A stretch of 64,000 nt of DNA from Neurospora tetrasperma FGSC 2508 (Eukaryota; Ascomycota; Sordariomycetes; Sordariales; Sordariaceae), in the NCBI RefSeq assembly GCF_000213175.1, contig NW_009799179.1:9701470-9765469 (forward strand), written 5' to 3'. This document shows, in pieces, positions 48,201 to 59,208 of this stretch; position 1 is the first letter of the stretch; the number at the start of each line of letters is the position of its first letter. Below the pieces are notes generated by a model. That model was not told the origin of the DNA. It saw only the letters and a program-made list of their open reading frames with translations, and did not search any database. Position numbers and translations under genes: made by a program.

Positions 48201-50030
48201 GTAATAATCGAATTTATATTGAACGTTAATTACCAATACTTCTACTAACGTTACTAACCCTTTTTCTATAACTTTACCGCTCTATTTATTAATAATATAA
48301 ATTATAATTTCTTATACCTTACGCAGTAGGGCCTTAGGAATAATACCTTCCTAGTTTGCTTCCTTTTATACTCCTAGTTTTCTATTAGTAATTAAGTACG
48401 TCCTTAGATATAAGTAGCTACTATCCTTCTAATTAATATTTGGGTTATATATTTTATACTATAGGTACTCTAGGATTATATCCTTAAATAGCCCTATATC
48501 GACGATATCGAATTTAACTTCGACCGTCTTTCCTTCTACTATAATAGGGAGTAGATATATTTCCTATTTTACGAATTATATTTTAAAGGGTCCTTTTATT
48601 ATAAAAGGGACCTTCTTCTTCTAATAAAGAATTTTTAATTAATTAACGAACTTAAATATAATAAGGTTTAATTAAATTCCGGAATTTACTAGCGCAAATA
48701 CTTAGTAATTCTTTTAGTAAATTACAACTTTTAATCGTCGGTCCTCTTTTCCCTCCTCTATAATAGCGACCTCTATTATTACTATAGGATTTTAGATCCT
48801 ATTTTTCCGGCGGTTACTTCGCCGAATAATCTATTTTTCTTAGGGATTTAATTTTCGTTGGGCCTCCCTAAAGGCTTTAAACCGTTTCCTAACTTTTAGC
48901 GTTAATTATAGAGAGCGTTCTCTCCCTCGGATTATTACTCGTCCTATAAATTATATTCCTATAATTATACTAAATATTTAGCTTTTTCTTCTTTAGTATA
49001 TTTGGCCGTCTTAGCCTTTTAAATATAAATTTTAATTTCTACCTCAATATTTTCCACCTTCTATTTTATATAAATAAGATAATTAGGCGTCGGGTAATAT
49101 CGCTATTAATAATTAATATTTCCCTATTGTATATAAGTATAGATATTATATAATTAAACTACTAGTCTTATAGGCGCTAATTAATTATTTATTTATTCGA
49201 ACAATTGAAATTTAAATATAAATTATTTATCAATAACAGAAGTAAATTCCGAATTTCTATAGCTAAACGTACATTTAACAGGTCGGAACTAGCTATACGT
49301 ATTAATTTTCCTAATAGGTTAAAAGTAATAATCTTATTTCTTCTTAAAATATTTAAAGTAATTATCCGTAATATATTGGAATTATAGTATTTTATAATAG
49401 GCGAAGTAGTAGGGGTATATTTAAACAGTATTTTTTTCAATTAATTTGTAGGGTTTAAGCGGGTTGGGGACTTTTCTTTAGGTAGCCTATAGCTTCCTTT
49501 TAATAATAATTACTCTTTTCTCTTAAAATTTATCTTATATTTAGTAGTTTTAATTCCTATTAAAGTACTAATTTAATAGTTCCTTCTATCGTTTTTAATC
49601 GGCGCTATTGGGGTAGCCGTATTAAAGTAGGTTAATAAATTTTAATATAGGACTCTTTTTAATATCGGGTAATACCGGGGGAGTAAAAGGACGATTAATA
49701 TTTATTATATATATAATAGTAGAGAGGCTACGGTCCGTAGTAGGAAATTAATTAATAGCGTCCTCTATTAATAGTTCGATATTCTTTACTTCGAAATTCG
49801 TTTAATCGTATTCGTTATCCTCCTCTTAATAAATCTCCGGATTATAATTGTAACTTCTTTTTAAAGCGTCTTTAAAATTATTCTATCTATATTTAGTATT
49901 AACGATTTTAATTACCCGGGTTCCTTCTACGGCGGTTATTTCCGCCTTTTTCTATTTTAATTATTTAGGGGTACAATAATCCTTCTTTATATATCCCTTT
50001 TTATTATAATTGAAGTATTTAATTTATAAT
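45300..50030 (-). pseudogene. Decayed gag-pol of the chromovirus
   Basis: Recognisable text survives between many stops. Zinc knuckle at about 49,976-50,023 reads YFNYNKKGYIKKDY, a CCHC box with its Cys and His turned to Tyr. Protease at about 48,675-48,695 reads ALVNSGI, from a DSGA-type site. Reverse transcriptase at about 47,575-47,615 reads IYYLNNILIYSKT, the YxDD box with both Asp turned to Asn; downstream text (VEAIRNW, RFLRFTNFYCIF) continues the RT. Integrase at about 46,000-46,060 keeps AYYP-stop-TD, from the conserved Tyr-His-Pro-Gln segment, and 45,738-45,932 keeps LVYNTSPIEITKVLPFF. Chromodomain at about 45,310-45,440 keeps RELEYLIK-stop-KGFRPE. Changes are Cys to Tyr, Asp to Asn and Trp to stop, all single transitions. 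Confidence 0.88.
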
Positions 50031-51022
50031 ATATTTTACTGTCCTTTATTAAGCTATATAGTATTAATATTTATTAGGTCTCTTTTATCGTCCTATATAT
50101 TATTCTTACCCTAATTGTACTTTAATTTAAAATTATTCTATTGCATAGCTATTTAATACTTTAAGGGTAGGTTATATTATTCTTAACTATATTACTATAA
50201 TTAATTATTAATACGAATAGCATATACTATATATTCATCGAAATAGGTAAATTAATCTTCCTTATATAATTTATCCTTAATAGAGTTTTTTAATTTTTAA
50301 TAGAATATTTATATAAGGTTTTCTTTGTTAAATTTGCTCTTAATAGTATACTATTTGAAAATAGTAGTATAAATTAATATAAATATAATTTAACGAAAAT
50401 AAAGGAATTTCTTTTAGGTTCGTAGATCCTAGTCGGGTTTTTTAAATATATTAATTAAAATATTCGTAAAATAATATAGATTCGTTATAAACTGCTTAAT
50501 ACTATCTTTAGCCTTATCTCTTTAAGTATATTAATCCTAAAGGATAGGTTTGTATTAAGTAAATACTCTATTTTAGAAACGGGTTCTAGTAAAAACGATT
50601 TTATTAGTCTCCGTAGGAAAACTCTCGGGGTAATAATTAAAGTAAGTACGTATTTATAATAGGAATCCTTATAGCCGGTTTTATTATCCTTTATATTTAT
50701 CCGGAATTTCGATTTTAATGTTCTTTTAGGGTAGGGTCGGCTTTTTAATCGGAGGCTCTACCAGGAGGGCCGCCGGAGGATCTATTAAATTAGTACTAAT
50801 TAAAGGTTCCTTAGGGTTTTTACTATCGGTTCTTCTATTAATTCCGAATTGTATTTTAAATTATTAGATTCGGTTGTATAGCTCTTAAATAAGGCGAGTA
50901 ATAGAATTAATATTATTATCGGTACCTTTTATAATAGTATTAATTAGTTTAATATAGGAAGATATAATAAGGTAAAGATACTTTTAGTACTATTTGAAAT
51001 AGGCCAAAGGGAGTAATTAACG

Positions 51023-51508
51023 TATAACGAATAGGCAATTTAATTTACCTAAATAAAATAATTGAAGGTAAAGACTATTAATACTATTTAATAAAGCCAA
51101 AAGGTTTATAATAAGTATAATTATAATACTAGTCTTAATAATAATAATCTATTAATTATTATCGAACTATTTAATAATTTGAATTTTTTAATTATCCCTT
51201 TATACTTCCAAAATTTATACTTAATTCCTTAATTCTAAGTATTTATTTACAATAATATCCTTACTCACTGTAAGTATTTATTCACCAATAAGCGCTTACT
51301 TACTATAAATTCCTACTTACTAGTAAATACCTACTTATTGTAAGCTCTTACTCACCCGTGAGCACCTATATATGGTGAGCCTGTATATAATAAGCCTATA
51401 CTTACTTATACGCCTTTCCTAACTATTGAGGGTTATATTAGTCGGCCTAGGTGGGGCTGTCGGGTCCCGAGGGCCTAAGCGACCCTTGTATCGCTTAAGT
51501 TCGTAACA
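51023..51508 (-). repeat. LTR (5' LTR of the minus-strand chromovirus)
   Basis: 486 bp, the partner of the copy at 44,072. It begins TATAACGAAT (mutated from TGTGACGAAC) and ends GTTCGTAACA. The differences I compared with the other copy are transitions. Nucleotides 51,259-51,382 hold the same 17-18-bp tandem units. Confidence 0.9.
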
Positions 51509-53534
51509 CGAAGGGTTCTTAAAGGCTTATAAACCGCTTTATAAAGAGTTATATACTTTATTTATTCAGTTTTATTCTCTTATATATTATACTACAAATA
51601 TTACTTCGTTAATATTAGAAGGGTATTAAATAAATTTGGACCTACAAATTATAGCCCTAATTTAATCATTATTATCAAATTTATTAGTAAATTCAATAAG
51701 GGATATAGCCCCCTAGCGTTAATAAAATTCGAATATAGCTAGGTATAAATATAATTTTATTAAATATGTTAATTAAATAAATAATTAATATTATCGATAG
51801 GGAAACCTACCCAGGGTTAGGGTTAAATTATAAATTATTATAATCCTTTTAAAAATACCTTTCTAAAGAATACTAAGAATTTTATTAGGTATAGGCAGAT
51901 TATAATTATATTTTCTGTAGATATATAGAATATAATATAGAATATTTCTTTAATCTACTAACGTAAGAATCTTAAAGCGAATTTAATAAGGATACTAACT
52001 ATTTATAACCTATATAGAATTGAAAATATATTATACCTCTATACTAGGTAATATATTAATTAGATATTATATAATACTAATTAAAACCTAAACTAGGCTT
52101 AAATAAATTATAGTAAGGACGGAGGGAAGGGAAATATACTATAGTATTTTCTCTTCGATTTATTCTGTATAATCTCTATATAAAAATCGTTTTTATTCTT
52201 CTTATACCCAAAACTAATTATAATTACCCACCTTCTTCTATTATAATTCTATAAGGCTTCTATAACTAAATCCTAGTAACGTTACTTCGTAGCGTCCTTA
52301 TAGAATATAAAGAAATACTTTCCTTACTATAGTTTAAATTTTACTCTTTAGTATTAATATTTAATACTATATATAATATAGTATGTTATTTAAATAATAA
52401 TAATTATTAATATATATTCTAACTAGTCTAAAGTGAAGCTAAACTTATAGAGTTCTTAAAAGTAATTAAATAATAATTTTCTTTAGGAGTTCCGTACTTT
52501 ACCTTCGTTATACTCGGGTTCTTATAATCGGGAAGGAATTTAATAAACTATAATATTATAGCCTACTTTCCGTCCTAATTGTATAAATATTGCCTATCTA
52601 CAAACTCTTCTCGTACATTATATTATAATTATAAAATATTATTTATATTCTTTCTATTATTAATTACTTTTTAAATACGAGGATAAAGACGAAAGTAAAT
52701 CTTTATGCCAGTATATCCTTTCTTAATACAACTAAATTCCGCTTAACTAAAAAAAAGTAGCAAACGGACCTATATTCGCTTTTGCTATAAGCGGAAGCCT
52801 AATATTATTAAACCTATTATTAACCTATTAATAAAACTAATATAAAATAAGCTAAATACTATATAAAAACCTACCTAATCCTATTAATTCCTTACCTTAA
52901 TAGGAGTTCTACACTTAGTTATATATATATATACAATGCCCAACCCCTTAATATTATCTTTAAAAAAGTTCGGGAAATTGTAATAGTACGTAGAATATTT
53001 AATTTGAAATTAAAAGGCCTAATTCCCTTTACTAGGGTTAAAAAAGGTATAGGTAATTTACCGGATATTTTAGAATAGAATTGTCTCAATATTATTGTCC
53101 GAAGGTATATTTAAATCTACATTAAAAGTAATATTAAGGACTAATTCGCTAAGTAGTTATAAACCTTCTTCTTTATATTATAAATTTAATACTATAACTA
53201 TATTAATAATTTATACTTCTTTAAAGTTTATAGCATTGAAGCTTAAACTCTCTATACTGATTAAAGTATTCCAATCCTTAATAAACAGTTCTAGAGGGAT
53301 ACCCTCTAATATATTTAAATAATACTAATATTAGTAAATAATTAGCTACAAGAAGAATATAGGAAAAAAGAAGACGTATTGCCCCCTATATTACCTATAG
53401 CAAATAAAAGTTAAGAAGAATAAAATAAATATAAGGAAGGAAATAGTAATAAAAGGAAAGAAAAGAATATAATTTATTTATATATTTAAACTTATATTAG
53501 GGCCGGCGTATTTAATTACTAAGTAAAATTATAT

Positions 53535-53622
53535 AAATACTTCGTAAATACTTTATAAATACTTTGTAAACATTTTATAATAGTTTTATATATACTTTAT
53601 ACACACTTTATATTTAGTTTCG
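53535..53622. repeat. 11-bp tandem repeat, eight units
   Basis: Eight consecutive 11-mers of the type AAATACTTTAT without gaps, diverging toward the right end (the last is ATTTAGTTTCG). Confidence 0.8.
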
Positions 53623-54110
53623 TATATAAAAAATACACACCCTAAAAGGCTATACTACTATATATATTAATTTAGACCTATATTTTTAAATATCTAAGAA
53701 TTACATTCGAAGTATTCTATAGTAGTATAAAAACGCTATTCGGATAGTTAATATAAGTAGAGTAATTTATATAAATATAATAGTATATTTAAAAATATAA
53801 ATAGAAATATAGGCAGATAGTATATAACTATTATATTATATCAATAAACTTGCTAGAAATAAATTTTAATTATAAGAAATATTATAAAATAGTATGTAAG
53901 GACTTAATAACTCCTTCTATTTATACTATATACTATAGATATATTAAAGGTTGCAATATGCCGATTTAGTTATTTCGCTATTAAATAGGATATATTTAGT
54001 ATAACCTATACCTTACAAAAATACAATAATGCAATGTACTTCCGAATACTCTATACGCTGTATGTTAATGTATATGTTATTCGGGATAGGGTTATATATA
54101 TAAAAGAATT

Positions 54111-55017
54111 TGTGAGTCCGACAAGGGGGGGGGGGGTCGCCTGAGCTATACGTCCGTTTCGCGTTCTGTAGCACCGAACTGAATAAACTGGATGTCCGTC
54201 TGTTGTTCCTGTTCAGTTCTCTTACCTGGGCCCGGTTCTCAGTTATATCTGAACAAAATCACAAAACCATCAAGAACATTGTCGATGAAGTTTAGGATGA
54301 GGCCAATTCGGACTTTATTTGCGTCCTAGTACTTGTAACTGTAAAGGCCTGTCATGCCTCAGGCTCCCGTCTTGTTGACATCAAACTTGAAGCCATAATG
54401 ACGATGGCATTGAGCTTGGCACAGTAACAGGACCAGTTGGAGATTCGTCGTGGTGATGCGTGGACTCTTAACAGCCAGGATAAGAGCTCATTGCGGGGTC
54501 AAAGCATAAGGTGGGGTTAATGACCGCGGTTGGAGTGTTCAGATTCAGACTTCAGTTCCCGTCTCGTTCGTTCAAACAACAACAATCATTTTTCGCGGCG
54601 TAAACAGTCCGTCCCTCGCCTTTCTGTTGGCAGTCGGTTGGCGATTGAAGCTTGATCATTGAAAGGGCCCTCTTTGAAGCATATTCTCGTTCAGTTATCT
54701 TCTTGATCCGGTTCTCCCACTTTCGGCAGTCAGTGCTTCTACCCAAGGTACTTCATGTACACCAGCTGAGCTGGGCAGGAACAGCCAGTGTAGCTCCAGG
54801 TCCTTCCCACTCTGGGTGAACTACACAATCCAGCAGCTTTGATGATTGGCCGAATCACAGCAGTGTGGAGCTTCCAGTCGTCTTGCTGGCCGACATTGGG
54901 CATCATCGGCGTCAGTTCCTTCACATGATCTTTGAACTTTGCTTTCTTTTCTTCCTTTGGCTTTCGATTTCGAGTTCCTCCTGGAGTGACATCTCAGCTC
55001 CTCAGTTTACCCAAAGG
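54111..55017. other. Right edge of desert to PPX/RTG2-like gene
   Basis: Composition returns to normal at 54,111. The first bases are TGTGAGTCCGACAA followed by twelve G and TCGCCT; a related sequence in inverted orientation lies at the left edge of the desert. The rest may include a retroelement scrap and must hold the promoter of the gene at 55,018. No accepted gene. Confidence 0.5.
54125..54136 (+). repeat. G12 homopolymer
   Basis: Twelve G in a row exactly at the composition switch; a likely slippage site. Confidence 0.9.
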
Positions 55018-56898
55018 ATGGCATCAACAGAATCAGTCAACTTGGTCACACTGGACAATCTCGACGAGGTATGGCCTCGCTGGGACCCCGCCGACTCGAA
55101 CCACCTCTATGCCTTGGTTGATATGGGCAGGTAAGCTGGCTACAGTACCATATTTGCACTTTTCTCCCTCGTGGCGTTCATATCCTGATCAATTTTCTTA
55201 TTTCTTTCACAGTAATGGCATTCGGTTCTCCATTTCCGACCTCTCCCCGCCACAGACTCGCTTGCTCAAGTGTCTTTACCAGGAGCGAGCCGCCATCTCC
55301 CTCTTCGATGCCCTGAGCGAGTCTTCATCTGGTAGCCCCCCGCTTTTCCCCGACAAAACCATCGCCCTTGTGGCCGAGACACTGGCCCGGTTCCATGCCA
55401 TTGCTGTCAACGATTACGGCGTACCCCCCGACCATGTCACCGTCTTTGCTACAGAGGCCATGCGGAAAGCGGGCAACGCTGCTGTAATGCTACAGACCAT
55501 CGAGGCCGAGGTCCCTGGACTTGCTATCAAGATTCTGCACCCCCAGGTTGAGACCCTGTTCGGCTCACTGGGAGCCAGATCGGCCTTTTCTCGTCCCAAG
55601 GGTCTCTTCCTTGACCTTGGCGGTGGCAGTGTCCAGATGTCTTATCTGGACACCACCGGTCAAGATGCCGACTATCACATCCACGCAGCACAGGTCGGCA
55701 AGAGTTTGCCTTTTGGTGCTGCTCGCTTGATTAAAATCCTTGAACACGACGATGCTGACTTCAAGACCAACGAGGTTTCGAAGCTCAACCAAGGTATGAA
55801 GCTGGCTTTTGCCAGGCTTTGCGAGACCTTCCCTGCCCTTGCGGACGAAGCCAAGGGCACACAAGGCATTGATATTTATCTCTGCGGAGGAGGGTTCCGA
55901 GGCTACGGCAGCATGCTGATGCACAACGACCCAATCTCCCCGTATCCCATACCAGCAATAGGCTCCTACAAAGTCACGGGCGAATTCTTTGCCAAGACCA
56001 GTCATATGCTCGAAGTGAACACCAACTTCAAGAAGAAGATCGTCGGAATGTCCAAGCGTCGCCGAGCCCAATTTCCTGCCATCGTCACGGTCGTTGAGGC
56101 TCTCATCTCGGCCGTTCCACGCATACGATCGGTCACGTTTTGTGCCGGAGGAAACAGAGAGGGTGCGCTAATGATCAGGCTGCCCCAGGAGATTCGCGAG
56201 AGCGATCCTTTGGATTGTCTTCAAGCCGAGGCATCACTCCAAAGTATCGTTGATTTGCTGTCATCGGCTCTTCCAGCTGACTACAGCAGCCCAAAAACGG
56301 TCTTTGGTCTTGGTCTTGGCCGCCTGTTCGTGAGCAAGATTTGGTCTGACATCGGCGTTGATGCCCTTGACCATGCCTCTGCCGCATTGCACAGCGCCAT
56401 CACGGAGCACCCGGATTATCCTGGTCTATCGCACGCGGCCCGGGCTGTAATGGCTCTGACACTTTGTGCAAGATGGGGCGGTAGCGTCACTCCGGCGGAT
56501 GAACAGCTGTTGAAGAATTTGCGGGCATTGGCCGACACTGTCAACCCTGACACTGTGTTTTGGGCGGGCTACATTGGAGCTGTAGCTGCTACACTTGCGA
56601 AACTGGCACCAACGGTCCAGGATGCTCATCAATTTGGAGACAAGGTTCAGTAAGTTGATTGATGGACTAAACAGCTGTTTGATAGTGTACTGATCATGCT
56701 GGCGCCAGGTTTAGATCGACCGTGGAACAGTCCGATGATAACAAAGGGTTTCAAGTTCGCCTCAACCTCCAGGTTGTCGAAACAGCTCTTCGAGGCATTG
56801 ACACCGGAGACCTGATATCCCATTTCGAACAATTCGGCACGCAGAGAGAGCAAGATGCCAGCAAAAAGGTCATTGTGGACATAAGCACGCTTCCTTGA
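55018..56898 (+). CDS. PPX/GppA phosphatase, RTG2-like
   Basis: Member of the exopolyphosphatase/guanosine pentaphosphatase family in the ASKHA fold. Fungal members of this size are usually named retrograde regulation protein 2 or exopolyphosphatase. Three exons: 55018-55130, 55213-56649 and 56709-56898, introns of 82 and 59 nt; product 579 aa, close to yeast Rtg2. The first nucleotide-binding loop is DMGSNGIRFSI, split by intron 1 inside Ser38. The second is DLGGGSVQMSY (Asp172-Gly176). FATEAMRKAGN and YLCGGGFRGYGS are further family motifs. The C-terminal half (from ~residue 390) is the helical domain. The start at 55,018 is preferred because it reads directly into the conserved N-terminus; a longer unspliced frame from 54,932 is wrong. 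It sits under 1 kb from the heterochromatin-like block. Confidence 0.92.
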
Positions 56899-57091
56899 TG
56901 TGGCAAGTTGTTATGATGCTGTCGACAGTGATTATTCTATCTCTACGTCCATTGACATTATGTCAATATGCCATTACGATATTGTTCTACTTCTGTAAGC
57001 CCTTCGCAGTCTATCATACCCTTCCTCTAGTACCAAACGCCTGTATAGTCGGACCTATGTACTAGTATCTCTTTGTCTTCTGCTTGGGGAC

Positions 57092-59208
57092 TCAAGCTTG
57101 CTTCTTCTCGCACACTTTCCCTTTTCCTTCGTTACTCCGCCGGTTCAAGACCAACTCTTCCCAGGTTACGACGTGTGTTTTTAGAAGCGTATCTTGACTG
57201 TTGGATGATGGCCCGTTTTTCAATTCGCAATCTATTGAGATGTCAACCCAAGAGTGTCAATAGGGGCAGGAAGGCTGATTTTTTGCTTACAGAAATCAAG
57301 ACGCGTCCCCCAAGCTTTCCGAAAGGCTTGTCTAACTTGACCGTTATCGAATGCATCTGCACTGTCGAACGCCTTTTCCACGGTTCTGAGCACTTCTGCC
57401 GTACGGAAGAGCCTCGAGTATATCGTCACCATGCTCTGGAAGAGTTCATTAGTCTCCTCATGGAATGCTATTGCCAGTCAAATTAGCATATTAGTAGGGG
57501 GGATACTGGATGGGGTAGACTCACCAGTGCCAGGCGGCGTCAGGTTGAGCACGCTACGGTATGTCAACATCATCTGCCACAGAGCAGTCCAGACAGCAAT
57601 AACAAGTGCTGAACCCATAGTGGACTCGAGGTCAGGTGTGATCTTGGTCTCCTGGGAGTTTGAGAACGCCTTCGTGATCTTGGTCTCCGTGGAGGTTGAG
57701 AACGCCTTGAGCAGCTCCAGTATCTGCCCTTCGATTGGCCCTATCACCTTCCCAGCACGCTGGCGCAAGAAAACCGACACTGGTTCAGGGTCGAAACCGA
57801 AGGGTACTCCGCTTACAGAGAATCGCCTAGCAGTCCAGATCCTTGCCATACACGCCACATACTGCGCGTTGTCCATCAGTTTGTGGAACTTGCCAGGCCT
57901 GGTCTGATCAGAGCCTGTGTAGATCGCGTTAGTCGACATGTTGCAAGAAAATCGAGGCTTTGAGGCTTACTCTTGACGTTCGCAACATAACGTTGATGAA
58001 ACATCTGCTCATAGAGCAAGAGGAACTTCTCAAGACAATTCGGGAAATTTTCCTCGGTGTCGGCATGGGCCTCCACATCACGTTTGCCCCAGTCATAAAG
58101 ATCCTTATCACTGGGACCCTCATCAGGGGCAATGCCTACCATATAATAGGAGCGAAGGTCTGGCCCCGATTCGATGAACTCGCAACCGTGAACCAACAGT
58201 ATTGCGTTGCCGGCGTTGGTGCAGTGGGAGATGAGGAGCGCAGTACGCTTTGCATTGCCCCAGGCCTGTTCGCGTGTCGGTTGACACAAAACCTGGTTTG
58301 TCAGTGGCCAATCTTCGACAAGGTCAGCTATTTTCACCTGGTACGATGTCTTTTGGGCTACCTACCAGCCTTCGTCCTGATCATGGTCAAAATTGCCCGG
58401 TTGCACACAGTAAAAGGGCTCCCGACCTTTTTACTGAACTTGTCGCAGCGCGGACAAGGACCGTCAGGCTTACACTTTTATCCTTGTCAGCGAATCCGTC
58501 AAAAATTTCATATTTCGGATTAAGTTGTCTTACCCTGGTCTTCTGAATTTTGCAAGAGAGGCACGCTCTGTTTTCTCGGGTACGCGCTGTCTCTTCAGGA
58601 TTTGATAGAATGCGCTCGCGCTTAGCAGTCTGCTTGCCAAGTCGGCTTCGAGATGAGGCCTGCGTTTCATCTGCATCATGACTGTCGGGTTCGGATAAAT
58701 GGATATCGATGTCTTCAGACGTTGGATATCGTTTAGGGTCGAGATTTTCGCCGCGCGTCGGCTGATTGAGAAATGGGATAGCAAGGGGACTGGAGGTAGC
58801 GACAATGACAGTGCCTTCCGTCGTCTCGGATTCATGATCCAAGGTCATCCTAGTATCCTGGTCTTGTGTTGCGGACGGAGCCGAACGAACCAAGGAGTCC
58901 CCTTCGATGGAGGTCTCGGTCGTGACGGTAACCTCATCTTGTTTACTCCACAGGTCCCAGTCAAAGAACTCTTCGGTAATATCTCTGGTACCGGAAGAAC
59001 TTTGGTCGAGGCCAAAGAGATGCTCGGTAGCATTCGGTATTCCTAAGGGATATTGGTTGAAATCCTCGGTGACTTGTCCGACCTCTGGGTAGGACGGCTG
59101 GCGGTTAAGGTACTCTCCAGGATGACAGGGACCTGGACAATCATCTCTCTGGAAGTCGGCACTTCCATTGAAGACACGACGGTGGAAAGGATGGTTCGCC
59201 ATAGTCAT
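57092..59208 (-). CDS. Zn2Cys6 transcription factor
   Basis: Fungal zinc-cluster regulator in six exons: 59208-58534, 58474-58366, 58312-57971, 57914-57525, 57467-57291 and 57231-57092; product 610 aa. Introns are 53-59 nt, and those after exons 1, 3, 4 and 5 have clear GTRAG donors and YAG or AAG acceptors. The second intron's acceptor is uncertain: 58,313 gives 53 nt with GCTGAC; 58,328 would give only 38 nt. The cluster is C216-x2-C219-x6-C226-x5-C232-x2-C235-x13-C249, with intron 1 between the second and third Cys. The last spacing is longer than the usual 6-8. It sits mid-protein after an acidic, Thr/Ser-rich ~210-residue segment. The rest (VLCQPTREQAW..., ARIWTARRFSVSG, VTIYSRLFRTAEVL) is helical, as expected of a regulatory domain. 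Targets unknown. Convergent with the PPX/RTG2-like gene, 193 bp apart. Confidence 0.86.

Larger units (their letters stand above)
44072..51508 (-). mobile_element. Full-length dead Ty3/gypsy chromovirus
   Basis: 7,437 bp, bounded by two 486-bp LTRs and flanked by a perfect CGAAG target duplication (44067-44071 and 51509-51513). Read on the minus strand, the domain order from right to left is Gag zinc knuckle (~50,000), aspartic protease (~48,685), reverse transcriptase (~47,600), integrase (~46,030) and chromodomain (~45,400). Protease-RT-integrase is the Ty3/gypsy order, and a C-terminal chromodomain defines chromoviruses. Every domain is broken by stops and by G-to-A type changes, so it cannot move. 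The insertion site lies in a GGGTT-rich repeat. Confidence 0.92.
35875..54110. repeat. RIP-like AT-rich repeat block
   Basis: Eighteen kilobases of strongly A+T-rich DNA with abrupt edges against normal-composition DNA. By eye, TpA and ApT dominate, CpA/TpG are scarce, and all six frames are full of stops. That is the expected result of repeat-induced point mutation (C to T at CpA) and of cytosine-methylated heterochromatin in Neurospora-type fungi. It contains one identifiable full-length retroelement, two non-mutated short insertions, and tandem arrays. The remaining parts (35,875-41,718; 41,934-43,162; 43,401-44,071; 51,509-54,110) look like older mutated repeats whose families I cannot name. 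Some faint coding text survives on the + strand at about 37,230-37,500. Confidence 0.88.

Noticed and set aside
35875-54110. Centromere
   Set aside because: Composition would fit, but 18 kb is far shorter than the 150-300 kb known for Neurospora centromeres and genes lie close on both sides.
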